A program made the position numbers and the translations under genes. From Brucella sp. 21LCYQ03 (GTDB lineage: Bacteria > Pseudomonadota > Alphaproteobacteria > Rhizobiales > Rhizobiaceae), in assembly GCF_023554105.1 (NCBI RefSeq), contig NZ_JAMJWE010000002.1, positions 310,001 to 374,000 on the forward strand: a DNA stretch of 64,000 nucleotides, given 5' to 3'. Of this stretch, positions 1-8,958 are shown in pieces (position 1 is the first letter of the stretch; each line of letters starts with the position of its first letter). Below the pieces are notes generated by a model. That model was given only the letters and a program-made list of their open reading frames with translations, was not told where the DNA came from and searched no databases.

Positions 1-342
1 GGGCCAGACACAAACTCAAAACAGTCCACGCTTCAAAGAGCTATCACGGACTGGTGCCCGGATGCTCCTTTCCGGCTACACGCTACGACTCATAGAATTC
101 TCACTCAGGGCTGATTACCCGTAATGGGTCTTGCGACAACCTTTCAATTGACGAGGATGTGCCTAAAACAGCATTCCGGTTAATGATTGGTAAGCAACAG
201 CCAAAGAAGACAAACTTTAATTGGAACAGGAACTTAAGACCAGAATTCAGCAATCGCGGACAAGCTGCCTACGTTGAATTAAAGATTAATTTAATGCTAA
301 CTCCGGGCCAAAGCCCACCCCTCTTGAGCCCTGACTTTAACG

Positions 343-368
343 AAGGCTTGCTGCAAAGAGCAAGCCTT
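343..368. repeat. Perfect 10-bp inverted repeat (hairpin)
   Basis: Arms AAGGCTTGCT (343-352) and AGCAAGCCTT (359-368) flank the 6-nt loop GCAAAG. No T-run follows directly on either strand, so it is not a plain intrinsic terminator. In the presumed direction of dnaA transcription (minus) it would lie in the dnaA promoter or 5' leader. Its function is unknown. Confidence 0.6.
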
Positions 369-566
369 AGAAATGCTGTTTTTTCTTCAATTAAAGCTTG
401 CATGACCTGAGCGGAAGGCATGAGAATCGGGCATCAGAGAAATAATACGTTAGGATTCAATGCGTTTCGAATAGCGGTTTTTTAGGTGAGCCCGATATGT
501 TCTCCGAGAAAATAATTTTTAATAATCTTCTTGACTCTACCCCCCTTCCGAGTCCCTGCCGAGCCC

Positions 567-585
567 TGTGGATAAGTGTGGATAA
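567..585 (-). promoter_or_regulatory. Two consensus DnaA boxes in tandem
   Basis: TGTGGATAA occurs at 567-575 and again at 577-585, one base apart. On the minus strand both read TTATCCACA, the canonical high-affinity DnaA box. The tandem arrangement suggests DnaA autoregulation of dnaA or part of an initiation region. In related bacteria oriC is usually nearer hemE, so dnaA autoregulation is the more likely role. Confidence 0.7.
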
Positions 586-730
586 AGATTCACAAGCGTT
601 TGAAAATGATGAGGAAATTTCTGCGGTACATTTCATATCTATTTGAAAATATCACTATTCCCATTGAAAACTATGGAAAAAAAGCGGTCGAATTAAATGG
701 TCACATTCTTTAAAAAAACTCCAAAAAAGA

Positions 731-757
731 AAACCCGGCTAACAATGAGCCGGGTTT
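731..757 (-). terminator. Intrinsic terminator of rpsT
   Basis: Stem AAACCCGGCT (731-740) / AGCCGGGTTT (748-757) with a 7-nt loop. On the minus strand it is followed by a run of Ts (A-run at about 723-728 on plus). It lies 29 bp past the rpsT stop codon. Confidence 0.85.
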
Positions 758-785
758 CCAAAACCTAATTCTAATTTAGATTATA

Positions 786-1052
786 TTAGGCGTTCAGAGC
801 CTTAACGCGTGCAGCAAGGCGCGAAACCTTACGAGCAGCTGTATTCTTGTGAACAACGCCCTTTGAAGCAGCGCGCATCAGTTCTGGCTCAGCAGCCTTG
901 AAAGCAACCGTTGCTGCTTCCTTGTTGCCGCTCAGGAGCGCATCTTCAACCTTGCGGAGGAATGTGCGAACGCGCGAACGACGCGATTTGTTGATTTCGG
1001 TGCGGGCAGCGATCTTGCGCACTGCCTTCTTCGCCGAAGGAGTATTGGCCAT
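786..1052 (-). CDS. rpsT: Small ribosomal subunit protein bS20
   Basis: This 88-residue, very basic protein is ribosomal protein S20, which binds 16S rRNA early in 30S assembly. It starts [15 protein letters not shown] and is Lys/Arg/Ala-rich throughout, and the length matches the family. It is the last gene of a minus-strand run (mutM, crotonase, rpsT) and has its own terminator 29 bp downstream. A 244-bp gap separates it from the crotonase gene, which suggests an independent promoter. Its position next to DnaA boxes fits the alphaproteobacterial rpsT-dnaA arrangement. Confidence 0.97.
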   Translation of the reverse strand: MANTPSAKKAVRKIAARTEINKSRRSRVRTFLRKVEDALLSGNKEAATVAFKAAEPELMRAASKGVVHKNTAARKVSRLAARVKALNA

Positions 1053-1296
1053 AAATGCCTCTCTTTTTCTGTCAGCAGCCCACGGTCAATAACCGTCAGG
1101 CACAAAAACCTCTAGGGCAGCCATAATGCCTAGGGCCGCCGATCTGTGGCGGGCTTATAGATCAGCTTTGCCTGCGCGTCAACGAGGATTCTGATCTCAA
1201 GCCCTGTCAAAAGGCCGGATATGCGGCCTTCTGGCTCAAATTATGGCCCCTAAGCCAGCGCGAGTGCTTCATTTATAGCCTCTCGCGGTCATCACA

Positions 1297-2070
1297 TCAG
1301 CGATTCTTGAATGATGGCGTCCGTTTGTCGATAAATGCGGACATGCCTTCCTTCTGGTCTTCGGTCGCAAAAAGCGAATGAAACAGGCGGCGTTCAAAAC
1401 GCAGACCTTCATCCAGCGTCGTCTCATAAGAACGGTTGACCGATTCCTTGACCATCTGCACTGAAGGCTGCGAGAAAGACGCAATACGCTCGGCGGCTTT
1501 AAGCGCTTCCTCAATCAGCTCTTCCGGTGCAACAAGCCGTGAGACCAGACCGCAACGCTCGGCTTCCTGCGCATCCATCATGCGGCCTGTCAGGCACATA
1601 TCCATGGCCTTGGACTTGCCGACATAGCGGGTGAGCCTCTGCGAGCCACCCATTCCCGGCATAACGCCCAGTGTAATCTCCGGCTGGCCGAATTTCGCGC
1701 TGGTTGCCGCAATGATGAAATCGCACATCATGGCAAGTTCACAACCGCCGCCCAGCGCATAGCCGGAAACAGCTGCAATGATTGGCTTGCGGGTGCGATC
1801 TACCTTGCGCCAGTCTGCAAACATATCCTGCAAATAGGCATCGACGAAGTTGATCGGCTGCATTTCCTTGATATCCGCACCAGCGGCAAAGGCTTTTTCA
1901 GAACCCGTGAGAACAATCGCACCAATTTTGCCATCGCTGTCGAAAGCTGAAAGCGCTTCGGTCAGCTCTTTAAGAACGGTGCTGTTTAACGCATTCAACG
2001 CCTGCGGCCGATTAAGCCGAACAAGTCCTACACCGCCGCGTGTTTCTACAACGATCGTTTCATAAGCCAT
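1297..2070 (-). CDS. Enoyl-CoA hydratase (crotonase family)
   Basis: A 257-residue crotonase-fold enzyme that adds water across the double bond of trans-2-enoyl-CoA in fatty acid beta-oxidation. The oxyanion-hole segment AAGADIKEM is near residues 62-70. The two catalytic glutamates are visible at E111 (GGGCELA) and E131 (GQPEITLG), as in short-chain enoyl-CoA hydratases. Length is normal. It lies between mutM and rpsT, an order common in Rhizobiales; no other beta-oxidation gene is nearby, so the physiological substrate is not shown. The start has the good match MAYETIVVE. Confidence 0.93.
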   Translation of the reverse strand: MAYETIVVETRGGVGLVRLNRPQALNALNSTVLKELTEALSAFDSDGKIGAIVLTGSEKAFAAGADIKEMQPINFVDAYLQDMFADWRKVDRTRKPIIAAVSGYALGGGCELAMMCDFIIAATSAKFGQPEITLGVMPGMGGSQRLTRYVGKSKAMDMCLTGRMMDAQEAERCGLVSRLVAPEELIEEALKAAERIASFSQPSVQMVKESVNRSYETTLDEGLRFERRLFHSLFATEDQKEGMSAFIDKRTPSFKNR

Positions 2071-2153
2071 GAGAAAGTCTCTCCTCCAAAACTAGTGCGT
2101 ATTCTGCCGTCAAGCTGGACCAGACGTTTCGATTTAACAAGGCCAGCTGATAG

Positions 2154-3035
2154 TTAACTTTGGCATGAAGCGCAGAAAAACGTCGAACGACCCGACTGCA
2201 CTGCGCGCTCAATATTATTTTTACAGCCGGGCGCACGACATGGCTGCGCCTCCCGCCCATAGACGGAGAATGAGTGCTGGAAATAGCCAAGCGCGCCATC
2301 GGCCTGAATATAATCTTTAAGGCTTGAGCCACCCGCGGCAATCGCTTCGGCAATCACAGTGCGGATATCCTCCGCCAGTCGATCAAGAAGCTTTTTATCC
2401 TTAGCAATAGAGCCTGCGGCACGCATTGGTGACAGACGCGAGCGCCACAGCGCCTCACAGACATAGATATTGCCAAGCCCAGCAATCAGCCGCTGATCAA
2501 GCAACGCTGCTTTGAGAGGCGTCTTGCGGCCTTCAAAGAGTGTGCCAAGCAATTCGCCTGAAAGGCTGTTGCCGGTCGGTTCAACGCCCAGACCTTTAAG
2601 AAAAGGATGCTCATTCAGAGCGCCATCTTCTGCAAAGAGCATGAAGCCGAACCGTCGCGGATCATTATAGATGATGCGGGCGGTTGAACCATTTGCGCGT
2701 TTTAGGTGAAAAACCACATGGTCATGTTTGGTGAGTTTGGAGCGCTCATGATGAAAGTCTCCCGGCATACCTTCAGCATCATCCGCCTCAATCCGAAACG
2801 AGCCGGACATGCCCAGATGACTGATCACAGACAGCCCGTCATCAATATGCATGGTCAGATATTTCGCGCGTCGCCCCAATGCATCAATATTGCGTCCTGT
2901 AAGGCGCTCAACAAATTGATCAGGAAAAGGAAAGCGTAAATCAGGCCTGTTCTGCTCGACATGCTCGATTTTTGAACCTTCCATAAAAGGCTGCAAACCA
3001 CGGCGAACTGTTTCAACCTCAGGCAATTCGGGCAT
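2154..3035 (-). CDS. mutM: Formamidopyrimidine-DNA glycosylase
   Basis: A 293-residue bifunctional base-excision-repair enzyme that removes 8-oxoguanine and FapyG and nicks the abasic site. The N-terminus MPELPEVE gives the catalytic Pro2 and Glu3. The C-terminus holds a zinc finger of the form C-X4-C-X16-C-X2-C (PCRAPGC ... CASC); the X4 spacing is the variant I associate with alphaproteobacterial Fpg. It is 83 bp upstream of the crotonase gene on the same strand. Confidence 0.97.
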   Translation of the reverse strand: MPELPEVETVRRGLQPFMEGSKIEHVEQNRPDLRFPFPDQFVERLTGRNIDALGRRAKYLTMHIDDGLSVISHLGMSGSFRIEADDAEGMPGDFHHERSKLTKHDHVVFHLKRANGSTARIIYNDPRRFGFMLFAEDGALNEHPFLKGLGVEPTGNSLSGELLGTLFEGRKTPLKAALLDQRLIAGLGNIYVCEALWRSRLSPMRAAGSIAKDKKLLDRLAEDIRTVIAEAIAAGGSSLKDYIQADGALGYFQHSFSVYGREAQPCRAPGCKNNIERAVQSGRSTFFCASCQS

Positions 3036-3237
3036 TTTTCATCTTTCAGGCAGGAAAAGAAACAAGCTGTTGCAATGATATAATGCCGGTTAGCGGCATT
3101 TGCCATCCGTTAACCCAAACCACATCCAAGTCGCATCTAACCTATATTAACGTTTTATTTTCCTTGTTTCTTAAACTCATCACAATTGGCAGGCACTAAA
3201 AGGAAACCCAACGAGACTTCAGTTCAGGGTAAGTAAC

Positions 3238-3417
3238 ATGCCGACTTTGATGACGCGCTTTATCAAAAACAGATCGGGTGCAGCGATGATCGAATGCACA
3301 CTCATCGGTGCGCTTGCCGTTATTGCTGTCATTAGTGGTATGGCACTGTTTGCTGGAAAGCCCGCTTCTGCTTTTGATTACAAAGCAGCGCAGATTCAGA
3401 TGACTGAACGCAACTGA
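3238..3417 (+). CDS. Flp-type (type IVb) pilin-like small protein
   Basis: A 59-residue protein, MPTLMTRFIKNRSGAAMIEC..., with a short basic leader and then a hydrophobic helix (about residues 20-43). This is the layout of Flp/Fap prepilins: prepilin peptidase would cut after Gly14, putting Glu at +5 of the mature protein. The usual Tyr at +6 (the Glu-Tyr pair) is Cys here. No tad/cpa assembly genes are nearby, so this is a solitary pilin gene. A strong terminator follows 24 bp later. The start ATG at 3238 follows a GGGTAAGTAAC stretch, a modest ribosome binding site. Confidence 0.75.
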   Translation: MPTLMTRFIKNRSGAAMIECTLIGALAVIAVISGMALFAGKPASAFDYKAAQIQMTERN

Positions 3418-3441
3418 GTTGTCTCACTTCGTAGAGATTTG

Positions 3442-3473
3442 AATAGCCACCCGGTTCACGCCGGGTGGCTATT
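3442..3473 (+). terminator. Terminator after the Flp-like pilin gene
   Basis: Perfect 13-bp stem AATAGCCACCCGG (3442-3454) / CCGGGTGGCTATT (3461-3473) with a 6-nt loop, followed by a T-rich stretch. It ends the pilin transcript 44 bp before the aminopeptidase gene. Confidence 0.88.
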
Positions 3474-3516
3474 TGTTTATTGATTAAGCCAGAAATTCTA
3501 ATCGCCGAGGAATGTT

Positions 3517-4899
3517 ATGACAGTTGAAATCATTACCGCGAAGTCAGCCGATAGCCGCCCTGTCTGGTTCATCGGAAAGAATGCCGTCGATCAGGCGGGG
3601 CTGTCGTCGGATGCTGGCGCTTGGGCAAAGGCGAATGATTTTAACGGTGAAGCTGGTCGTGTTTTGGTGCTTCCCGGTAAAGACGGCACGATTGCAGGTG
3701 CGCTGTTTGGAACAGGTGATGCAGAACAGAATGGGCAGTCACAGTTGCTTGCCGGAAAGCTTGCACGCAGCCTTCCCGAGGGCGACTGGCATATTGAAGG
3801 CACGCCAGATCACGCAGAACTCGTAACGCTCGCCTTTCTGATGGGCGGCTATGATTTTACACGTTACCGCAAAGGCAGCGACAAGCTCATCCGTCTGGCC
3901 GTCCCGGAAGGCGCAGATACGGCTGAAATCAACCGCATAGCTGATGCAGTGACATTGGCACGCGATCTGATCAACACGCCGACCAACGATATGGGGCCGG
4001 ATGCGCTGGAACAGGCAGCACGCGATCTTGCAACGAAAAATGGTGCGGTAGTCAGCACCGTTGAGGGTGAAGCACTTCTTGAGCAGAATTTCCCGATGAT
4101 TCATGCGGTTGGCCGTGCTGGCAGCATTGCGCCGCGTCTCATCGATCTCACATGGGGTAAAAATACCGATCCAAAGATTACACTCGTCGGCAAAGGCGTG
4201 TGTTTTGATACCGGCGGTCTCGACATCAAGCCTGCAAGCGGCATGCTCACCATGAAAAAAGACATGGGCGGCGCTGCCAATGTGCTGGGTCTTGCCTCCA
4301 TCATTATGGATGCCAAACTGCCCGTGCGACTGCGTGTGCTGATCCCTGCGGTCGAAAACTCTATCGCTGGCAATGCTTTCCGCCCAAGCGATGTACTGCA
4401 AAGCCGCAAGGGATTAACCGTTGAAATCGGCAATACCGATGCGGAAGGTCGTCTGGTTCTGGCTGATGCACTTGCGCTGGCGGATGAAGAAGAGCCGGAA
4501 CTGATCATTGATATGGCAACGCTGACGGGTGCGGCGCGTGTGGCGCTAGGTCCAGACCTGCCACCCTTCTATACACATGATGATGCACTTGCAGAAAACA
4601 TTGCAGAGAAGGCCATTGAGACCGCCGATCCGCTGTGGCGCATGCCACTCTGGCAGCCATATGCGCAAAAACTTTCCTCACGCGTGGCCGACATAAACAA
4701 TGTTACCACCGATGGCTTTGCCGGTTCGGTAACTGCTGCCTTGTTCCTGAGCCGTTTTGTCGAGAAGGCAAAGAGCTGGGCGCATTTCGATATTTTCGGC
4801 TGGGTGCCGGTTGAAAAGCCTGCCTCACCTGTCGGTGGCGAAGCACAGGCCATTCGTGCGATCTATGCGCTTCTCAAGCAAAAATATCCCGCGCAATGA
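3517..4899 (+). CDS. Leucyl aminopeptidase, M17 family
   Basis: A 460-residue cytosolic di-zinc aminopeptidase that removes N-terminal residues from peptides. The C-terminal catalytic domain shows the M17 metal-site segment VGKGVCFDTGGLDIKP (around residues 227-242) and the signature NTDAEGRL (around 308-315), which supplies the Asp/Glu ligands and catalytic Arg. Somewhat shorter than E. coli PepA (503), with a divergent N-terminal domain. It is followed by MarR-like and NlpC/P60 genes, so it may act in turnover of peptides, including cell-wall peptides; this last point is inference. Confidence 0.92.
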   Translation: MTVEIITAKSADSRPVWFIGKNAVDQAGLSSDAGAWAKANDFNGEAGRVLVLPGKDGTIAGALFGTGDAEQNGQSQLLAGKLARSLPEGDWHIEGTPDHAELVTLAFLMGGYDFTRYRKGSDKLIRLAVPEGADTAEINRIADAVTLARDLINTPTNDMGPDALEQAARDLATKNGAVVSTVEGEALLEQNFPMIHAVGRAGSIAPRLIDLTWGKNTDPKITLVGKGVCFDTGGLDIKPASGMLTMKKDMGGAANVLGLASIIMDAKLPVRLRVLIPAVENSIAGNAFRPSDVLQSRKGLTVEIGNTDAEGRLVLADALALADEEEPELIIDMATLTGAARVALGPDLPPFYTHDDALAENIAEKAIETADPLWRMPLWQPYAQKLSSRVADINNVTTDGFAGSVTAALFLSRFVEKAKSWAHFDIFGWVPVEKPASPVGGEAQAIRAIYALLKQKYPAQ

Positions 4900-4972
4900 A
4901 ATCGCTTGCCTGCAAAGCGAAAACGGCGTTGAGTGATACGGAGCCGAAACGATATTGAGCGTTGCGTAAAAT

Positions 4973-5323
4973 ATGCCCGTTGAACTGAAGCCTTTGCAGG
5001 CACTGACATTGCTAAGGACACTGTCACTGGCGCAGGTGCAGGATGAAATGCCTGACCTTACAACGCGGCAGGTCGCCATTCTTCTGACGATTTATCTCGA
5101 ACCGCCGCCGCATACGGTGCGGGGGCTTGCAGCCAAGCTTGATGTCACCAAGCCGGTGATTACGCGTGCACTCGACACGATGGGAACGCTCGATCTCGTA
5201 TCCCGGCATCGTGATGAAAAAGATCGCAGAAATGTGCTAGTAAAGAGAACGGTCACGGGTGCACTTTATGTCGAAAGACTGGGTGATCTCGTGATTGCCA
5301 ATGCCCGGGAGTTACCATTGTGA
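4973..5323 (+). CDS. MarR-family winged-helix transcriptional regulator
   Basis: A 116-residue protein with a compact winged helix: a recognition region around VRGLAAKLDVTKPVITRALD (residues 44-63), then a wing with HRDEKDRRN (about 74-82), the DxRxxR-like pattern of MarR proteins. It is shorter than typical MarR (about 140), lacking much of the terminal dimerisation helices. Its stop overlaps the GTG start of the NlpC/P60 gene by 4 bp, so the two are translationally coupled. Ligand and targets are unknown; autoregulation of this operon is plausible. Confidence 0.8.
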   Translation: MPVELKPLQALTLLRTLSLAQVQDEMPDLTTRQVAILLTIYLEPPPHTVRGLAAKLDVTKPVITRALDTMGTLDLVSRHRDEKDRRNVLVKRTVTGALYVERLGDLVIANARELPL

Positions 5324-6180
5324 GCATGCTCGATCGCCGCCTCAACGCCTACCGTCCTGACCTCGCCGATGAGCGGCTGAATGGTCAGGTAGAAGCGAGC
5401 CGCTTTACCGCAGGCACGCCGATGCAGGTTTCTGATTCTGTGGTCGATCTGCGTGCAGAGCCACGCCCCGACAGCGGACCGCAAACACAGATCATCTTTG
5501 GCGACATGGTGCGCGTTTTTGAAGAGCGGGACGGCTGGTGCTGGGTGCAGGCTGAGCGCGATGGCTATACCGGCTACGTCTCAGCGGCTTCACTGGCAAA
5601 GCCTGTTGGCGAGCCGACGCATATGGTCATCGTTCCACGCACATTCGTTTATCCCGGCAATGATCTGCGTTTTCCGCACACTCAAGCGCTCTCACTCGGT
5701 TCAAGAGTGCGAATCGTTGGCTCATCGGAAAAGCGCGGCACCGAATATGCGCTGCTTGAAAGCGGCGAAGCACTGATTGCCAAGCACCTTGCGCCCTTGG
5801 GCGACCATGCTGATGATTTTGTAGCGGTTGCAGAAACGCTTTTGCACACGCCTTATCTTTGGGGCGGCACATCGGGCTTTGGCATCGATTGCTCTGGACT
5901 CGTGCAGCTTTCGATGTGGGTTGCTGGCAGATCAGTTCTGCGCGATTCGGATATGCAGGAAAATTCGCTCGGTGACATCATCGAGCCGGACGCTGACTAT
6001 TCCAATCTCAAGCGCGGCGATCTCGTCTTCTGGAAGGGCCATGTCGCGATCTGCCAATCGCCAGATATGCTCCTTCATGCCAGCGGTCACACCATGACCG
6101 TAACGCTTGAGCCGCTGAAGGACGCAATCAAACGCATAGCTTATCTTTACGATCTGCCAACGCTCATCAGAAGGCCATAA
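5320..6180 (+). CDS. NlpC/P60 peptidoglycan endopeptidase with SH3 domains
   Basis: A 286-residue protein with SH3b-like modules in the N-terminal half (about 35-160) and an NlpC/P60 cysteine peptidase domain (about 165-285). Catalytic candidates are Cys191 in GIDCSGL, His241 in KGHVAI and His253 in LLHASGH. This is the architecture of gamma-D-Glu-diaminopimelate endopeptidases of the YkfC type, which cut murein stem peptides. I see no signal peptide, which fits cytosolic recycling of cell-wall peptides alongside the upstream aminopeptidase. The GTG start at 5320 overlaps the preceding stop. Confidence 0.9.
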   Translation: MSMLDRRLNAYRPDLADERLNGQVEASRFTAGTPMQVSDSVVDLRAEPRPDSGPQTQIIFGDMVRVFEERDGWCWVQAERDGYTGYVSAASLAKPVGEPTHMVIVPRTFVYPGNDLRFPHTQALSLGSRVRIVGSSEKRGTEYALLESGEALIAKHLAPLGDHADDFVAVAETLLHTPYLWGGTSGFGIDCSGLVQLSMWVAGRSVLRDSDMQENSLGDIIEPDADYSNLKRGDLVFWKGHVAICQSPDMLLHASGHTMTVTLEPLKDAIKRIAYLYDLPTLIRRP

Positions 6181-6190
6181 GCGTGAGACG

Positions 6191-7027
6191 ATGAAGAGCA
6201 AAGGGACATTATGGATTGCAGGGCTGGCACTCGGCCTCACAGCCTTTTTCCCTTCTGCTGTCTCTTTTGAAAGAATCGCCCGCATGACCATCACCGCTTC
6301 GCCAGCGAGCTTTGCCAGCATTAATGGCATCGAGATGTATTACCGCGTTGTCAGCAAGGGATCGCCGATTCTGCTTATTCATGGCGGCCTGTCCGATCAG
6401 CATGTCTGGGACGCGCAGCTGCCGATTCTCGCCCGCAATCACATGGTCATCGTTGCAGACAGTCGCGGACAGGGGCGCTCAACGCGAACCACCGAGCCAC
6501 TCACCTATGAGTTGATGGCAGACGATTATGTAGCGCTGCTCGATTATCTCAAGATCGACAAGGTTGATCTTGTCGGTTGGAGCGATGGTGGCATTATCGG
6601 CCTCATCATGGCGATGCGCTATCCTGACAGGCTGAAAAGCGTATTTGCCCAGGCCGCCAATGTGTCACCGGAAGGCTCGACTGGCTATGCGCTGGCGCGC
6701 GCTGAAGGCAAGCCGCTACCTGAGCTGCGCCATTATGAGAGCATCGATAAGGAAATCCATGCGCTTTGGGCCAATGAGCCAAATTACACCGCTGATGATC
6801 TGTCAAAGATAAATGTGCGCACGGCAATTGTGATCGGTGATCGCGACACCGCAATCACGCGCGAACATACTGAATTTATGGCGCATCATATTCCGGGTGC
6901 AAAATTAGTGATCCTGCCCGATTCGGGGCATGGCGTTCCGGCGGAAAACCCGCGCCTTTACGCGCATGCGGTCCTGAAATTCATTGCTGGCGATATGCAA
7001 ACTGATCCCATAACCGCCAGCAAGTAA
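6191..7027 (+). CDS. Alpha/beta-fold hydrolase
   Basis: A 278-residue alpha/beta hydrolase. The oxyanion region is LLIHGGLSD (61-69) and the nucleophile elbow GWSDGG has Ser131. An acid (VIGDRDTA) and a late histidine (DSGHGVP) complete the triad. A hydrophobic N-terminal helix (about residues 6-25) suggests a signal peptide or membrane anchor; an internal start at MTITASPASF would give a soluble form. It begins 10 bp after the NlpC/P60 gene, so it is probably in the same operon. The substrate cannot be told from sequence. Its stop meets the stop of the next, opposite gene with no spacer. Confidence 0.85.
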   Translation: MKSKGTLWIAGLALGLTAFFPSAVSFERIARMTITASPASFASINGIEMYYRVVSKGSPILLIHGGLSDQHVWDAQLPILARNHMVIVADSRGQGRSTRTTEPLTYELMADDYVALLDYLKIDKVDLVGWSDGGIIGLIMAMRYPDRLKSVFAQAANVSPEGSTGYALARAEGKPLPELRHYESIDKEIHALWANEPNYTADDLSKINVRTAIVIGDRDTAITREHTEFMAHHIPGAKLVILPDSGHGVPAENPRLYAHAVLKFIAGDMQTDPITASK

Positions 7028-8032
7028 TTAAATTCTGTTCGGCAGCACACGATCCGGCGGGCGATGACCGTCAAAAAACGCTCTGATATTGATGATGACC
7101 TTGTCGCCCATATCGACACGGCCTTCAATCGTGGCTGATCCCATATGCGGCAGCAGCACGACCTTACCCTTTTCTGCCAGCGACAACAGGCGCGGATTGG
7201 CGGCGGGTTCATTCTCGAATACGTCAAGCCCGGCACCGGCGATCTTACCCTGCTCGATCAGATCGACCAGCGCATTCTCATCAATAATCTGACCGCGCGA
7301 TGTATTCACCAGATAAGCGGTTGGCTGCATCAGCGCGATGCGCCGCGCTGAGAGAAGGTGAAAGGTTGCAGGCGTTGACGGGCAATTGACCGAGATAATG
7401 TCCATCCGCGCCAGCATCTGATCGAGGCTGTCCCAATAGGTCGCTTCCAGCTCTTCCTCAACCTGCGCGTTGACGCGCTTGCGGTTGTGATAATGGATCG
7501 AAAGGCCAAATGCCTTTGCACGACGCGCAACCGCAGTGCCGATTCGGCCCATGCCGACGATACCGAGGCGCTTGCCCCAGATGCGGCGTCCAAGCATCCA
7601 TGTCGGCGACCAGCCTGGCCACTCGCCATCGCGCTCGTTGAGCACATTCGCACCCTCCACCAGACGACGCGGCACCATGAGTAACAGCGCCAGCGTCATA
7701 TCGGCGGTATCTTCAGTCAACACATTGGCGGTGTTGGTGACGGTGATTCCGCGCTTTGCAGCGGCGGCAACATCAATATTATCAACGCCGTTGCCAAAAT
7801 TGGCGATGAGTTTGAGATTGGGGCCAGCCTGCTCAATGGCTGCCGCATCAATCACATCCGTGATGCAGGGCACCAGAACATCGGCTTCTTTCATCGCAGC
7901 GATAATTTCAGGCTGCGACATGCGATGGTCATCTATATTCAAGCGTGTATCGAACAGTTCCCGCATTCGGGTTTCCACCGGGTCGGGCAGTTTCCGGGTC
8001 AGTACCACCAGTGGTTTTTTCTTGTTCGACAT
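7028..8032 (-). CDS. D-2-hydroxyacid dehydrogenase (glyoxylate/hydroxypyruvate reductase-like)
   Basis: An NAD(P)-dependent dehydrogenase of the D-isomer 2-hydroxyacid family, about 334 residues. It shows the substrate-domain segment NFGNGVDNID, the Rossmann motif GMGRIGTAVARRA and the catalytic Arg/Glu/His elements VNTSRGQIIDE, DVFENEP and LPHMGSAT. It resembles the GyaR/GhrB group, which reduces glyoxylate or hydroxypyruvate, but the exact substrate is not proven. I chose the ATG at 8032; a GTG two codons upstream (8038) is possible and neither has an ideally spaced ribosome binding site. Confidence 0.9.
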   Translation of the reverse strand: MSNKKKPLVVLTRKLPDPVETRMRELFDTRLNIDDHRMSQPEIIAAMKEADVLVPCITDVIDAAAIEQAGPNLKLIANFGNGVDNIDVAAAAKRGITVTNTANVLTEDTADMTLALLLMVPRRLVEGANVLNERDGEWPGWSPTWMLGRRIWGKRLGIVGMGRIGTAVARRAKAFGLSIHYHNRKRVNAQVEEELEATYWDSLDQMLARMDIISVNCPSTPATFHLLSARRIALMQPTAYLVNTSRGQIIDENALVDLIEQGKIAGAGLDVFENEPAANPRLLSLAEKGKVVLLPHMGSATIEGRVDMGDKVIINIRAFFDGHRPPDRVLPNRI

Positions 8033-8321
8033 CTCCACCCCATTTTTTGAGCAAAGCCAGCGGTAAAAGGCTTACAGATTTCTCAGGAAACCTGCCCTGC
8101 CGTTTCACACGTTGAGACCTCCTTAACCAAGAAGGTGCAATATGTGATTTTGCTTCAGTTGCTCATCTCTAGCAAGGTGGCGCTGCAAAGACAAAGAAAA
8201 ACAGAACCGCGAGAGCGGCATCAAATGCGGGCAACCGCGCAATTTATTCATTTCGCAGTTTCAGACGCGCCTCCCCCAGTCCTGAAATTGCCCCACATGA
8301 CAGGACGGCGAGAGGTCAGAA

Positions 8322-8894
8322 TTGTACCGGGTACTTTCGCAACGCTTTTTTATCGCAACGCTTTGCAGCATCGCTCTGCTGCTGGTTGGTGCGCCATTGT
8401 TGGCATCGCACAAACACGGCGCAAATGCACAGGCGCAATCTGGCACGCCCGTAGGTGCAAGTGGCCTGCCTGTCCCGCGCTTTGTCAGTCTCAAGCCAGC
8501 GCGCGTTAATCTGCGTGTCGGACCGGGACGTGATTACGCTGTGTCGTGGCTGTTTATGAAAGCCGGCCTGCCTGTCGAGATCATTCAGGAATATGATAAC
8601 TGGCGCCGTATCCGTGATGCCGATGGCACAGAAGGCTGGGTCTACCAGTCGCTTTTATCTGGCAAGCGGACCGCAATCACCGCGCCATGGCTTAAAAACG
8701 ATCAAGGCGCGATGATTACCATGCGTCGCGATCCAAGCGAAACGTCTGGCTTGTCGGCCGAAGTCGAACCGAATGTCGTCGGCACCGCACGCGAATGCAA
8801 TGGCCAGTGGTGCCGGATGGATATTCAGGGCACACGCGGCTGGATCCGACAATCAGACCTCTGGGGCGTTTACCCAGATGAAGTTTTCGACTGA
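8322..8894 (+). CDS. Secreted SH3-domain protein
   Basis: A 190-residue protein with a signal-type hydrophobic N-terminus (about residues 8-28) followed by two bacterial SH3-like repeats: one at about 58-110 (VNLRVGPGRDYAVSWLFMKA, then EGWVYQSLLSG) and one at about 125-185 ending GWIRQSDLWGVYPDE. Such proteins are periplasmic and often bind cell wall. The start is TTG at 8322, preceded by GAGAGG at a suitable distance; no ATG fits as well. It stands alone between a minus-strand dehydrogenase and the GNAT leader. The precise role is unknown. Confidence 0.85.
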   Translation: MYRVLSQRFFIATLCSIALLLVGAPLLASHKHGANAQAQSGTPVGASGLPVPRFVSLKPARVNLRVGPGRDYAVSWLFMKAGLPVEIIQEYDNWRRIRDADGTEGWVYQSLLSGKRTAITAPWLKNDQGAMITMRRDPSETSGLSAEVEPNVVGTARECNGQWCRMDIQGTRGWIRQSDLWGVYPDEVFD

Positions 8895-8958
8895 TTGATC
8901 AAAGACTACAGCTTGACGCCTGTCTATTGTTGGCAGTAGTTTTGTCGGACAAGATACG

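Larger units (their letters stand above)
1..785. other. Non-coding region downstream of rpsT, probable dnaA upstream region
   Basis: No convincing protein gene lies here. The one open frame of over 80 codons (159-410, plus) resembles no family I know and has no good ribosome binding site. The stretch is AT-rich and carries two DnaA boxes (567-585), a perfect hairpin (343-368) and the rpsT terminator (731-757). In many Alphaproteobacteria dnaA follows rpsT on the same strand, so dnaA probably begins just left of the window and this is its promoter region. That is inferred from synteny; dnaA itself is not visible. Confidence 0.6.

Noticed and set aside
159-410. 83-codon open frame on plus in the region left of rpsT
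   Set aside because: No recognisable family, no good ribosome binding site, unusual composition, and it overlaps a perfect hairpin; more likely the dnaA upstream region.
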